Assembly: GCA_947502355.1 (NCBI GenBank)
Contig: CANMZP010000004.1
Span: forward strand, 124,001 to 188,000
DNA from: an uncultured Thalassotalea sp.
GTDB lineage: Bacteria; Pseudomonadota; Gammaproteobacteria; Enterobacterales; Alteromonadaceae
Direction: 5' to 3'
DNA: 64,000 nucleotides
In this document: piece after piece, positions 8,288-17,652 of the stretch
Layout: every line of letters starts with the position of its first letter
Numbering within the stretch: position 1 is the first letter of the stretch
Program-made: the position numbers and the translations under genes
The notes under the pieces: generated by a model
Databases searched by the model: none
Told to the model about the DNA's origin: nothing
What the model saw: only the letters and a program-made list of their open reading frames with translations

Positions 8288-9316
8288 ATGGCAACGGCCC
8301 AAGAAGTATGTCGATTGGCAGGTGTTTCTACCGCAACGTTATCACGAACGCTTAGAAACCCAGAGTTAGTTAAGGAAGACACTCGCAATAAAGTGTTTAG
8401 CGCCATAGAGAAAACCGGCTACCGTCCAAATTTTTTGGCGTCCAGTGTAAAAACGGGTAAGTCAAATACCATCATGGTGTTGGTTCCTAACCTGATTAAC
8501 CCATTCTTTTTACGCCTTATTCACGGCATAGAAGACGCGGCGAAAGAGCACAGCTACTCGGTTTTACTTTGTAATACCCAAGGTGATCCGGCCCGCGAAA
8601 ATGAATACGCCGCAATGACCTTGTCTAACCGTGCTGACGGTATTATCCATCTGGACCATTCTTTCCCTTTTTCTGACAGCGATAAAGGCTTGGCTGAAAA
8701 AGTGCCTATGGTAAGTATCGGTGAAAAAATTCGTGCCGACTTCGATTATCCGGTCATCGAATTAGATAACTTTGCTGCAACCCGTGCCCTAGCATTGCAT
8801 TTAGTCAGTTATGGTCACACCCGCTTTGGTTTGATTGCTGGTAAAAAGAATACCCGCATTTCACAGGACCGTGTTGACGGTATTCAAAGCGTACTTCGCT
8901 CAGAAAATATTGATTTTTCAGACGATATGATTGTGGGTGGGGCATACACCATTGAATGCGGTCAGCAAGGGGCTATTGATTTAATGAACAGTAAAACGCC
9001 ACCTACGGCGATTTTCTGTTTAAGTGATGATATTGCCATTGGGGCGATTCACCAATTAAAGCAAATGGGCTTTCGTGTTCCCGAAGATGTCTCGGTTGTC
9101 GGGTTTGATAACATCACGGCTTCAGCCTTTATTGATCCACCATTAACGACTATCGATCAACCTGCCCATGAAATGGGGGTTCGAGCAGTACAAGTACTGA
9201 TGAGTCAAATTAAAGGGAATGCGTTAAAAAGGCAGCGCGAAGTGTTGCCTTTCCTTGATTTACTCGAACGAAAAAGCAGTGGCTCAGCTGTCAATAGTGT
9301 TGTCGCTAAGGCTTAA
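8288..9316 (+). CDS. LacI-family transcriptional regulator
   Basis: A 342-residue regulator with a typical LacI layout: N-terminal helix-turn-helix (residues 3-25, QEVCRLAGVSTATLSRTL), hinge helix near residues 50-60, then a periplasmic-binding-like effector domain ending VVGFDNITASAFIDPPLTTIDQP. The start ATG follows AAAGGAA at 8274-8280. Its own upstream region carries a perfect ATCGAT-centred palindrome, and the same palindrome recurs upstream of the surrounding mannosidase, receptor and transporter genes. It is therefore the best candidate for the local regulator. The inducer is likely mannose or a mannose-containing oligosaccharide or phosphosugar (inference). Slightly unusual are Cys at residue 8 and Leu-Ser-Arg instead of Val-Ser-Arg in the recognition helix. 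Confidence 0.92.
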   Translation: MATAQEVCRLAGVSTATLSRTLRNPELVKEDTRNKVFSAIEKTGYRPNFLASSVKTGKSNTIMVLVPNLINPFFLRLIHGIEDAAKEHSYSVLLCNTQGDPARENEYAAMTLSNRADGIIHLDHSFPFSDSDKGLAEKVPMVSIGEKIRADFDYPVIELDNFAATRALALHLVSYGHTRFGLIAGKKNTRISQDRVDGIQSVLRSENIDFSDDMIVGGAYTIECGQQGAIDLMNSKTPPTAIFCLSDDIAIGAIHQLKQMGFRVPEDVSVVGFDNITASAFIDPPLTTIDQPAHEMGVRAVQVLMSQIKGNALKRQREVLPFLDLLERKSSGSAVNSVVAKA

Positions 9317-9340
9317 CGTTTAAGCCCAAAATCTCATTCA

Positions 9341-9386
9341 GACTCTTTCACACCTGTAAAATATGATTGCAGGTGCAGGGAGAGTC
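9341..9386 (+). terminator. Hairpin after the LacI-type gene, possible terminator
   Basis: A two-part stem: GACTCT (9341-9346) with AGAGTC (9381-9386), and CACCTG (9351-9356) with CAGGTG (9370-9375), separated by an internal loop. A T-rich stretch (9390-9404) follows a few bases later. It could end the regulator transcript or attenuate readthrough into the GH97 gene. Confidence 0.45.
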
Positions 9387-9448
9387 ACGTTATTTTTCCG
9401 TTTTATGGTTGTTTGTTAACCATAAACTCAGCATCAAAAGGTAATGTT

Positions 9449-12019
9449 TTGAAAAAAATAATAAGTTTTATTTTACTGGTATCATGCTTTTATCAAACAC
9501 ACGTTTTGGCAAATAATGCGCAAATTGTGTCCTCACCAAATAAACACATTTCGGTGTTTTTCGACCTGAATAACGGTCAGCCTGAGTATCAGGTTTTTTC
9601 CCATAAAAAACGGTTGTTAGCGCCTTCAAAACTGGGCTTTGAATTTAAAAGTCAACCGGCTTTAAATGGTGGCTTTGACCTTGTATCTGTTGCTAAAGAT
9701 AGCGTTGATAACACCTGGCAACGTACCTGGGGACCAACCAAACAAGTTCGTAACCACTACAATGAGTTAACCCTTAACTTACAGGAAACGTCTTCGCTAA
9801 AACGTAAATTAAACATCGTTTTCCGTGTGTTTAATGACGGTGTGGCATTTCGGTATGTGTTGCCAAAACAAGACAACCTGAACGAATTTAATATTACCTC
9901 TGAGCAGACGCAATTTGCTTTTGTTAGTGACTTTACCGCTTGGTCGGCCCCAGCAGACTTTAATACGTATGAGCAAGAGTACAAGAAAACCTTATTATCT
10001 GAGGTTACCTCTGCTAATACGCCAATTACATTGCGATCAAAAGAAGGTCAATACCTAAGCATTCATGAAGCCGCCTTAACCGATTATGCCGATATGACGT
10101 TACAGCAAAGCCGCAATAAAACCACCTTTGAAAGTGATTTAGTGCCTTGGCCTGATGGCGTTAAAGTGAAAGGCAGCACACCGTTTCAAACGCCATGGCG
10201 TACCATTCAAATTGCCGGAAATGCGGCCAATTTGATTAACTCAAACCTGATTGTGAACTTGAACGAACCATCAAAAATTGCTGATACGTCTTGGATCAAA
10301 CCAATGAAGTACTTGGGTATTTGGTGGGGCATGCACATGCGTAAATACACATGGGAAGCCGGTCCTAAGCACGGTGCAACGACTGAAAACACCAAAATGT
10401 ACATCGACTTTGCTGCAAAAAACAACCTGACTGGTGTGTTGGTTGAAGGTTGGAACGAAGGTTGGGAAACCTGGCATACCGCGGTAAACAAGCAAGACTT
10501 TACCAAGCCTTACGACGATTTTGATATTAATGAAATCGTTCGCTACGCAGACAGCAAAGGCGTTGGCCTGATTGGCCACCATGAAACCGGTGGTAATATC
10601 CCATATTATGAAGATCAATTAGAAGCCGCGTTTGAGTTTTACCATAAAGCCGGTGTGCACTCGATTAAAACGGGCTACGCAGGCAACATGTCACCTGAAG
10701 GCACGCACAAACACAGCCAATACATGGTAAGACATTACCGCAAAGTACTTGAATTAGCGGCAAAATACGAAATCATGGTTAATGCCCATGAACCAATTAA
10801 AGATACCGGTATTAGCCGTACTTACCCGAACATGATGACCCGTGAAGGGGCACGTGGCATGGAATGGAATGGTTGGAGTGAAGGTAACTCACCAGAGCAT
10901 ACCGTGATGCTACCTTTTACTCGTATGTTGGCCGGACCGGTTGATTACACCCCAGGTATTTTTAACATCAAATTTGATCCGCAAGAACAATACCGTGTAC
11001 ATACCACGTTAACGAAACAATTAGCCATGTTCATCAACTTGTACAGCCCAATGCAAATGGCGTCAGACATGATTGAGAACTATGAAGGTCAACCGGCATT
11101 TAAGTTTATAAAAGATGCAACGGCAGATTGGGATGAGAGTATTGCCTTAAACGGTGAAATTGGTGATTACGTTACCATTGCGCGTCGTAAAGACAATGAA
11201 TGGTTTATTGGTTCAATGACCGATGAGCATGCCCGTAATATTACCGTGCCATTACGTATTTTAGAAAAGGGGACAGACTACGTCGCAGAAATATACAGTG
11301 ACGCTATGACCACAGATTTCCTAAGCAGTCCAACCGATATCGACATTAATCGTTACCAGGTTACCTCAACAGACGTATTGCGTGTTGCCATGGCAAATGG
11401 CGGTGGTATGGTTGTGCGTTTATACCCAATGGTCGATGATGCGGATAAAAATCTTCCAGGTATCGAGTCATTTAACGCTCAAGCAATGCCTAAGTTTGCC
11501 AAATTTAAACAAGGTGGCAAATATGGTGGCATTACGAACGTCAATCATCTAGCGGTAGGTAAAAACATCACCTTAGCTCAGCCATATGACAAAGGCTATG
11601 TTGGTGGCAGCCAACAAACATTAGTGGATGGTTTATTAGGTAATTCGGATTACAAGTCGTTATGGCAAGGCTACCGAATGAAAGATATTGATGCTGTTAT
11701 CGATTTAGGCAGCGAGCAAGCAGTGCAATCTATTGCCATTGGCTTTTTGCAAAGTAGCTTGCATTCTATCTTGTTACCAACGGATGTTGAATTTGCCGTC
11801 TCTAGCGATGGCAAGCACTACACTACGGTTGGCAAAGAAAGCTACCATACAACCGAAGACTTACCGGATTTTCAACGTAAAACCTTTACGGCTGAATTTG
11901 CTAAGCAAAACGTGCGTTTTGTAAAAGTATACGCTAAAAACCTCGATGCGTTGCCAAAATGGCATGTACGCCCAGGTCAAGAAGTGTTTATTTTTGCCGA
12001 TGAAATCATTGTTAAATAA
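9449..12019 (+). CDS. GH97 glycoside hydrolase (alpha-glucosidase type) with C-terminal F5/8C-like domain
   Basis: A GH97 enzyme (856 residues from the chosen start). I choose the TTG at 9449 because AAAAGG at 9436-9441 sits 7 bases before it and it begins a signal peptide (MKKIISFILLVSC, cleavage probably after VLA near residue 23). The open frame from an earlier TTG at 9413 adds a polar extension. Family signs are YLGIWWGMHMRKYTWE, VEGWNEGW, VNAHEPI (Glu448) and ARGMEWNGWSEGNSPEHT (Glu483), then a beta-rich domain. The retained glutamates fit the inverting alpha-glucosidase (SusB-like) branch better than the retaining galactosidase branch. The last 150 residues form an F5/8C-like module related to that of GH92-1. 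It may remove alpha-glucose caps from glucosylated high-mannose glycans (inference). Next gene 11 bases downstream. Confidence 0.88.
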   Translation: MKKIISFILLVSCFYQTHVLANNAQIVSSPNKHISVFFDLNNGQPEYQVFSHKKRLLAPSKLGFEFKSQPALNGGFDLVSVAKDSVDNTWQRTWGPTKQVRNHYNELTLNLQETSSLKRKLNIVFRVFNDGVAFRYVLPKQDNLNEFNITSEQTQFAFVSDFTAWSAPADFNTYEQEYKKTLLSEVTSANTPITLRSKEGQYLSIHEAALTDYADMTLQQSRNKTTFESDLVPWPDGVKVKGSTPFQTPWRTIQIAGNAANLINSNLIVNLNEPSKIADTSWIKPMKYLGIWWGMHMRKYTWEAGPKHGATTENTKMYIDFAAKNNLTGVLVEGWNEGWETWHTAVNKQDFTKPYDDFDINEIVRYADSKGVGLIGHHETGGNIPYYEDQLEAAFEFYHKAGVHSIKTGYAGNMSPEGTHKHSQYMVRHYRKVLELAAKYEIMVNAHEPIKDTGISRTYPNMMTREGARGMEWNGWSEGNSPEHTVMLPFTRMLAGPVDYTPGIFNIKFDPQEQYRVHTTLTKQLAMFINLYSPMQMASDMIENYEGQPAFKFIKDATADWDESIALNGEIGDYVTIARRKDNEWFIGSMTDEHARNITVPLRILEKGTDYVAEIYSDAMTTDFLSSPTDIDINRYQVTSTDVLRVAMANGGGMVVRLYPMVDDADKNLPGIESFNAQAMPKFAKFKQGGKYGGITNVNHLAVGKNITLAQPYDKGYVGGSQQTLVDGLLGNSDYKSLWQGYRMKDIDAVIDLGSEQAVQSIAIGFLQSSLHSILLPTDVEFAVSSDGKHYTTVGKESYHTTEDLPDFQRKTFTAEFAKQNVRFVKVYAKNLDALPKWHVRPGQEVFIFADEIIVK

Positions 12020-12030
12020 ACGAGGTCTTT

Positions 12031-14130
12031 ATGCTTAACAAGAGAAGGTTTAACAAGAAAAGCAAGCTCGCTTGTGCCATTGCGGTGATATTGCCACTAA
12101 TGGCCAGTACAGGTTGCAATGCGCCAAAGCAAGCGGCTACTTCTGAGGTCGTTGACGTTACCAAGCAACAGCTTAATGGCGAGTTAAATTTTGAGATTAC
12201 CGAGGGTAATGTATTTAACCAGTTTTACCGACAAGATAATGTCGCAGCGCACTCGTTATTTACCTCTGGCAACCAACCGCGTGCGGTTGTCGCATTCCCG
12301 GCTGGCAATAGTGGTGTAAGTTTGTGGTTTGCCGAAACACATAAAGCCGTAAATTGGCAGCAAATAGGTGAAACACTACCCGCTCATGATTCAACCCTTG
12401 ATGGGGATGCGCTCCATGGTGTCGCAATGCAATATCAGGTAGACGCAGACAAGCTCGAAGTGGAGCAAGCCATTTTAGGCAGTGTGCGAGTGATCCGCAG
12501 CTATGTGTACTCCCACCAGGTGCCATCTGAAATGGTCAACGAGCTGAGTGTAAACGATAACACCATCACTTGGTATCGTGACCGTCTGGATGGACAGGGC
12601 GGCTATAAATTACAGGTTAGTGTTGAAAATGGCACGATCAGCGAGGCTAAAAATGGCAATGTGCAGTTTATTGCCAATGCGAACAAGCCAATGCAATTAT
12701 CCCTTTTGGCTCTTTCCGGTGATAAGCCATTAACGCCAATTCGCAAGGATCAGTTACTTAAACAAATACCACAAAATCAGACTTTAACAGCGGATGTACT
12801 AGCGTATTTAAGCTACGAAGAAAAGATGATGGCGGGCTCGTGGCGCTTTCAAACCTACTTTGGTCGCGATACCTTGTTATCCCTTGCCATGTTAATGCCA
12901 AACTTAACCGATACCGCTACACAAGCAGGATTAAGTTCGGTCATTGAGCGTCTGGCACCAAGTGGTGAAGTTGCACACGAAGAAGATGTGGGTGAATTTG
13001 CCATATTACGTCATCTGCGTGAGCAGCAAAAAAATGATGTGAGCCCATTGTTTGATTACAAGATGATGGATGATAACTATATGTTGTCCATCATCAGCGC
13101 CCAATACCTACTGGGCGATTCGGTTAATGCCCAACAAGCGCAAGCATTTTTGCAGCGTAAAAATGCGCGTGGCCAAAGTTACGCTGATTTACTGGTTGAA
13201 AACTTTAAGCTGGTATTAGAAACGGCAAAGCCTTATGTGCAAAACCCAACGATTACCAACCTGATCAGTCTCAAAGAGGGGGAGCATTTTGGTGAGTGGC
13301 GTGACAGCCATGAAGGTCTGGGCTACGGTCGTATTCCTTACAATGTAAATGCCGTCTTTGTACCCGCTGCTTTGCAATCGATTGCGAGCTTTAAGCAAAG
13401 TGGTTTAATGGATGACGCTTTTACCAAGGCTGGTTTACATCTTGATGTTAATGATATTCAAACCAGTGCCAATACATGGTTAACAAGTAGCGAGCATTTC
13501 AAGGTGTCATTAACAGCACAGCAGGCCAAATTACGTCAACAGCGCTACTTGCAAGCTAGGCAGATGGATTCAACCATTGAAGGGCTTGATTTAGATGCCA
13601 AAGATACGCAATTTTATGCGGTATCACTTAATAAAGACGGTAGTCCAGTTGAAATAATGAACTCAGATATTGGTTTTTCTTTATTGTTTGCTAACCCAAC
13701 ACATGAGCAGTTATCTATTGCGGTTAACGCCATACTGGCGCCTTTTCCACAAGGTTTGTTGTCTGATGTCGGTATGATGGTGGCAAGCGGTGTGTATGCC
13801 GATGTGAAACTCTACCCGTATGTTACCAACAACCATTACCATGGTGAGGTTGTTTGGTCATGGCAGCAAGCATTATTTGCCGCCGGATTGAATAAACAAT
13901 TAGCGCGCCGTGACTTGCCAAGCGAATTACGTGCTCAGCTAGTGGCTGCCAAGCAACGTTTATGGGCGGTGATCAATAAAACCCAAGCCGTAAAGCAAGC
14001 CGAACTTTGGACTTGGGATGTTGAGAACAACCGCATGCGTATTCGACCATTTGGTCAGCAAGCCGGTAACAAAACAGAGTCAAATGCTGCACAGTTATGG
14101 AGTACGGTCTACTTATCGATCAAACAATGA
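12031..14130 (+). CDS. Six-hairpin (GH63/glycogen-debranching-like) glycoside hydrolase lipoprotein
   Basis: A 699-residue lipoprotein (signal ending MASTGC, Cys at residue 29). The N-terminal 250 residues look beta-rich. The C-terminal half resembles (alpha/alpha)6 catalytic domains of the GH63/GH15/debranching type, with SWRFQTYFGRDTLLSL (about 270-285), GEVAHEEDVGEF (about 310-322), MDDNYML and HFGEWRDSHEGLGYG (about 420-434). Acidic residues in the GRDT, HEED and EWRDSHEG motifs are plausible catalytic or sugar-binding positions. GAGG at 12022-12025 is a good ribosome site. The gene is 11 bases behind GH97, so the two probably act together. GH63 includes the processing glucosidase that trims Glc3Man9GlcNAc2, which would suit this locus, but the family assignment here is from motif appearance only. 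Confidence 0.65.
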   Translation: MLNKRRFNKKSKLACAIAVILPLMASTGCNAPKQAATSEVVDVTKQQLNGELNFEITEGNVFNQFYRQDNVAAHSLFTSGNQPRAVVAFPAGNSGVSLWFAETHKAVNWQQIGETLPAHDSTLDGDALHGVAMQYQVDADKLEVEQAILGSVRVIRSYVYSHQVPSEMVNELSVNDNTITWYRDRLDGQGGYKLQVSVENGTISEAKNGNVQFIANANKPMQLSLLALSGDKPLTPIRKDQLLKQIPQNQTLTADVLAYLSYEEKMMAGSWRFQTYFGRDTLLSLAMLMPNLTDTATQAGLSSVIERLAPSGEVAHEEDVGEFAILRHLREQQKNDVSPLFDYKMMDDNYMLSIISAQYLLGDSVNAQQAQAFLQRKNARGQSYADLLVENFKLVLETAKPYVQNPTITNLISLKEGEHFGEWRDSHEGLGYGRIPYNVNAVFVPAALQSIASFKQSGLMDDAFTKAGLHLDVNDIQTSANTWLTSSEHFKVSLTAQQAKLRQQRYLQARQMDSTIEGLDLDAKDTQFYAVSLNKDGSPVEIMNSDIGFSLLFANPTHEQLSIAVNAILAPFPQGLLSDVGMMVASGVYADVKLYPYVTNNHYHGEVVWSWQQALFAAGLNKQLARRDLPSELRAQLVAAKQRLWAVINKTQAVKQAELWTWDVENNRMRIRPFGQQAGNKTESNAAQLWSTVYLSIKQ

Positions 14131-14156
14131 TCACTTGTAAAGGTAAATAAATCATT

Positions 14157-14182
14157 AAAAGGGACAGAGGTGTCCCTTTTTT
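14157..14182 (+). terminator. Terminator of the lacI-GH97-GH63-like group
   Basis: A perfect 10-bp stem (14157-14166 with 14171-14180, loop GAGG), starting with AAAA and ending in a run of T. Confidence 0.88.
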
Positions 14183-14283
14183 ACAATTTATTATAGGCCT
14201 TTTAATTTAAAATTAATTTCCCCTTCCTAAAGTTGATGAATTAGCAAATGTTTAAGAACGTAATTTGCAATTTCGCAACAATC

Positions 14284-14299
14284 TTGCAATCGATTACTT
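14284..14299. promoter_or_regulatory. Upstream LacI-type operator, receptor operon
   Basis: TTGCAATCGATTACTT matches the regulon palindrome in the central 12 bases. It lies about 155 bases upstream of the -35 box, so it would be an auxiliary site. Confidence 0.55.
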
Positions 14300-14437
14300 A
14301 TTTTTGCTGCTTTTTACGGCAATTTCATGATTTTTTTGAGTATTTACCCTAATTTGAAAAGTTCCTTAGGAATTTTGATCGAAGTCATGTTTTATTAAAA
14401 ATATTTGTCAAGCCGTTATTTTATGTAACTTTCAAGG

Positions 14438-14466
14438 TTGACTCCTGTTCTCGTTGGGCTTAAAGT
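14438..14466 (+). promoter_or_regulatory. Sigma-70 promoter of the receptor operon
   Basis: TTGACT (14438-14443), a 17-base spacer and TAAAGT (14461-14466). The next operator begins 7 bases after the -10 box, exactly as at GH92-1. Confidence 0.7.
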
Positions 14467-14473
14467 CTACCGC

Positions 14474-14489
14474 ATGTAATCGATTACAA
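14474..14489. promoter_or_regulatory. Main LacI-type operator, receptor operon
   Basis: ATGTAATCGATTACAA is nearly the perfect palindrome. It covers the predicted transcription start of the promoter at 14438-14466, so bound repressor would block initiation. Confidence 0.75.
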
Positions 14490-14654
14490 AGCATTACACA
14501 AAGTTCAACAATTATTGCACATTAAATTGGCGGTATAAAAACAGCAAGCAGGTTTAAAAAATAATCACTGTAGGCTGTTTTTATGGTTTGAGAATTCGAA
14601 AATTTGATGGGCCAAAACAAAAGAAAACTAGGTTCAACCTAAGGGGATTGATAT

Positions 14655-17585
14655 ATGAACAATCAGGCAAATTTATCAGGAAATAGTAAATTTAAAATGT
14701 CGCTGGTTTGTGCAGCGGTATTAAATGTATTTTCTGTAAATGCTTTCGCAGCAGAAGAAGAAACCGGTAAAGAAGTACCGCAAAGTTTCTCACAAGCAAA
14801 ATCATTAGAAGATGTTGAAGTAATTGAGGTTCGTGGTATTCGAAGCTCAACAGAAAAAAACTTATCAATTAAACGACTATCGACAGCGATGGTTGATGCG
14901 ATCACAGCAGAAGACATTGGTAAATTCCCTGATAAAAACGTTGCCGATTCACTACAACGTGTACCGGGTGTTGTTATCTCTCGTGACGGTGGTGAAGGTT
15001 CAAAAGTAAGTATCCGTGGTCTATCTTCAGATCTAACGTACACACAATTGAATGGTAACTTTATTGCCTCATCTCCAGGTGAACCTTCACGTTCATTTGA
15101 CTACATGTTATTACCTTCTGCGATGATCGAAACCGTAGAAGTATACAAATCACCAGAAGCTCGCATCGATGAAGGTGGTGTAGGTGGTACGGTTCTACTG
15201 AAAACTCGTACGCCATTAAACATGGAGTCGGGCAGTGGTATTGGTCAAATTGAATACACTTACTCAGATGTAAGTGACAAATATGAACCACAATTTACTG
15301 GTCTTTACTCGTGGAAAAACGAAGACGAAGACTTTGGTATGTTATTTGGTTACACCCACCAAAAACGTACTAACCGTACCTTATCTGGCTCAGCTAACGA
15401 CTGGTACTACACTGGCGATCAAGCACAAGATGTAAACGGAAACCCGATTACAGGCGCCAAAGGTGGTGTTGCACCAGTTGATGTACACGGCAACGTATAC
15501 GATGACCACTGGGTTCCTCAGTACACTCGTGCCAGCATCTATGAAGAAGAGCGTGAGCGTGATGGTATTCAGGCTACCATGCAATGGGCACCAACAGACA
15601 GCTTAGAAATTACGGCTAACTACTTCCACTTTAAACTGGGTCAAGATTCAACGGTATCGCACCTAGATTTCCCTGAGTGGGATTACACAGACGGTAGTAT
15701 TACCAACGTACAAACTGATGAATCAGGTACTATCATCACTGGTATCGATTATGCACCAGGTGCAAACGGTGATTACAATTCAACAGATTACCCTTGGATG
15801 CGTGGTGAGTACACTGAAGAAGAATCTACGTCAGATACGTTCGATTTAAACATTGATTACTCTGGTGATGATTACGAATTAAGCATTACTTTAGGTCACA
15901 CTGAATCAGAAGGTGGTCCTTCTGAGAAATACGAAACAGCTTACTACGGTGGTGGTAACGGTTACGGCAACTCAGCATCTTACTACGGTTGGGACATCAG
16001 CGGCGAAGAAATGAGCTACTATGTTGACCCTAACATGTTAAACAACATTCAAAATGGTGTTGGTGGTGGTCCAGATTCTGGTTCATCTAACTCATCTTTC
16101 GTTGTGAGTGACATGGAAGAAGATTACGCACAATTCGACCTAGATTACTACGTAGATTACAGCATCTTTACTATGGTTCGTTTTGGTTCAAAATACCGTA
16201 AAGCTGAACTTCACCGTGAAACACGTAACACTTACTACCTAGATCCAAATAATCACGATATTAATGGTGACGGTGAGATCACTCGTGAAGACTCTTACCA
16301 ATGGAACGATGGCATGCCACCAGCGGACCTAGTAATTAACCCTACAGGTGATGACAATATCCCTGGTGGTTTCAGTGGTAACATTTTCCCAACCATGAAC
16401 TGGAATGCGTACCATAACTACCTTAACGACAACTACGAGAAGTACACTCGTGTTGAAGATAACTTCGTTTACGACATCGAAGAAGAAATTATTTCAACTT
16501 ACGTACAAGTAGACTTCGAGGGTGAAAACTACCGCGGTAACTTCGGTACACGTTACGTAGAAACAACGACGACAGGTGTTTCTACAGATATCTACGAATA
16601 CAAATTAGATTCATACGATGACGACGATAATGAAATCAACATCATCGAAGATGAGTGGATTGAAGTAGCGCAAGAAAACAGCTATTACAACTTCTTACCG
16701 AGCTTCAACATTGTATTTGACTTATCAGAAGACCTTGTACTTCGTGGTGCAATCGCTGAAGTTATGTCACGTCCAGATTACTCAGACTTAGGTGGTCAAG
16801 AGCGTTTAACTTGGACATCTGATGAGTGGGCGACTGACCGTTCTGGACAAAACGTTGATCCAGGTTGGAGTGGTTACGGTGGTAACAAAAACCTTCAACC
16901 GTTTGAGTCTTTCCAACAAGATATCTCTCTTGAATGGTATTACGCGGATGGCTCAGCAATGGGTATTGCCGTCTTTAACAAAGAAGTTGATAACTTCGTA
17001 GTTCCAGTAGTTATGGACGTGTACCGTGATATCCCTGAGCAAGTATTTATTATCAACGGTCAAGAAGTGATTGCCGGTGGTGAAAACACATTAGTTGAAG
17101 ATTACTCAACTTCAGGTAACGGTTCTAACGCAACATCACGTGGTATTGAGGTATTCATACAACACTCGTTTGATAGCGGTTTTGGTATCACAACAAACTA
17201 CACCTACAACGACGCAAGTGAAGCGGACATCATGGTTGACGGTGAAAAAGTTGGTACATCAAAACTAATCGGTTCTGCTGATTACCAATTTAACTTCTCA
17301 GCATATTTTGAAAATGACGACTTCAGTGTTCGTGCATCATACAACTTACGTGGTGAGACTGTATTAGGTCTTAACAACGGTATGAACGTATACGGCGCAG
17401 AATACGACCAAGTTGATTTGAACGGTTCATACCAGCTAACTGAAGATTTAATCTTCCAAGCATCGGTTATCAACCTACTTGAAGAAGAGAGCCGTACGTA
17501 CTTAGGTGACGACACAGAAGATCGTTTCTTAAGCAACAGCTACTCAGGTCGTCGTATGTACGCAGGTATTACATACAACTTCTAA
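14655..17585 (+). CDS. TonB-dependent outer-membrane receptor
   Basis: A 976-residue TonB-dependent receptor of the type common in marine and xanthomonad polysaccharide loci (TIGR01782-like). The signal peptide ends near AFA|AEE (residue 33). A TonB-box-like EVIEVRGI lies near residue 55. The plug follows, with KFPDKNVADSLQRVPGV, SKVSIRGL and EARIDEGGVGGTV, then a 22-strand barrel ending RRMYAGITYNF with the terminal Phe expected for outer-membrane barrels. Loops are rich in Tyr, Asp and Gly. AAGGGG at 14641-14646 precedes the ATG by 8 bases. It heads the operon containing the four-domain lipoprotein and the GH85 enzyme and is under LacI-type operators. It should import the glycan or large fragments of it into the periplasm. 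There is no SusD homologue next to it. Confidence 0.93.
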   Translation: MNNQANLSGNSKFKMSLVCAAVLNVFSVNAFAAEEETGKEVPQSFSQAKSLEDVEVIEVRGIRSSTEKNLSIKRLSTAMVDAITAEDIGKFPDKNVADSLQRVPGVVISRDGGEGSKVSIRGLSSDLTYTQLNGNFIASSPGEPSRSFDYMLLPSAMIETVEVYKSPEARIDEGGVGGTVLLKTRTPLNMESGSGIGQIEYTYSDVSDKYEPQFTGLYSWKNEDEDFGMLFGYTHQKRTNRTLSGSANDWYYTGDQAQDVNGNPITGAKGGVAPVDVHGNVYDDHWVPQYTRASIYEEERERDGIQATMQWAPTDSLEITANYFHFKLGQDSTVSHLDFPEWDYTDGSITNVQTDESGTIITGIDYAPGANGDYNSTDYPWMRGEYTEEESTSDTFDLNIDYSGDDYELSITLGHTESEGGPSEKYETAYYGGGNGYGNSASYYGWDISGEEMSYYVDPNMLNNIQNGVGGGPDSGSSNSSFVVSDMEEDYAQFDLDYYVDYSIFTMVRFGSKYRKAELHRETRNTYYLDPNNHDINGDGEITREDSYQWNDGMPPADLVINPTGDDNIPGGFSGNIFPTMNWNAYHNYLNDNYEKYTRVEDNFVYDIEEEIISTYVQVDFEGENYRGNFGTRYVETTTTGVSTDIYEYKLDSYDDDDNEINIIEDEWIEVAQENSYYNFLPSFNIVFDLSEDLVLRGAIAEVMSRPDYSDLGGQERLTWTSDEWATDRSGQNVDPGWSGYGGNKNLQPFESFQQDISLEWYYADGSAMGIAVFNKEVDNFVVPVVMDVYRDIPEQVFIINGQEVIAGGENTLVEDYSTSGNGSNATSRGIEVFIQHSFDSGFGITTNYTYNDASEADIMVDGEKVGTSKLIGSADYQFNFSAYFENDDFSVRASYNLRGETVLGLNNGMNVYGAEYDQVDLNGSYQLTEDLIFQASVINLLEEESRTYLGDDTEDRFLSNSYSGRRMYAGITYNF

Positions 17586-17614
17586 ATCGTTAAATTTAAC
17601 AAAATATTTATTTC

Positions 17615-17638
17615 GTGGTGGCTTCAATAAGCCATCAC
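17615..17638 (+). other. Intercistronic hairpin, receptor to lipoprotein
   Basis: A 10-bp stem with one G-T pair (17615-17624 with 17629-17638, loop CAAT) and no T run. It may protect the receptor mRNA 3' end or reduce downstream expression. The lipoprotein's ribosome site GAGGAG follows directly (17641-17646). Confidence 0.55.
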
Positions 17639-17652
17639 GCGAGGAGACTCAA

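Larger units (their letters stand above)
14183..14654 (+). other. Receptor-operon upstream region
   Basis: A 472-base stretch without a credible gene. It contains one operator-like site far upstream, then a promoter and a second operator (listed separately), and about 165 bases of leader before the receptor start. The two operators have centres 190 bases apart, which could permit looping. Confidence 0.6.
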
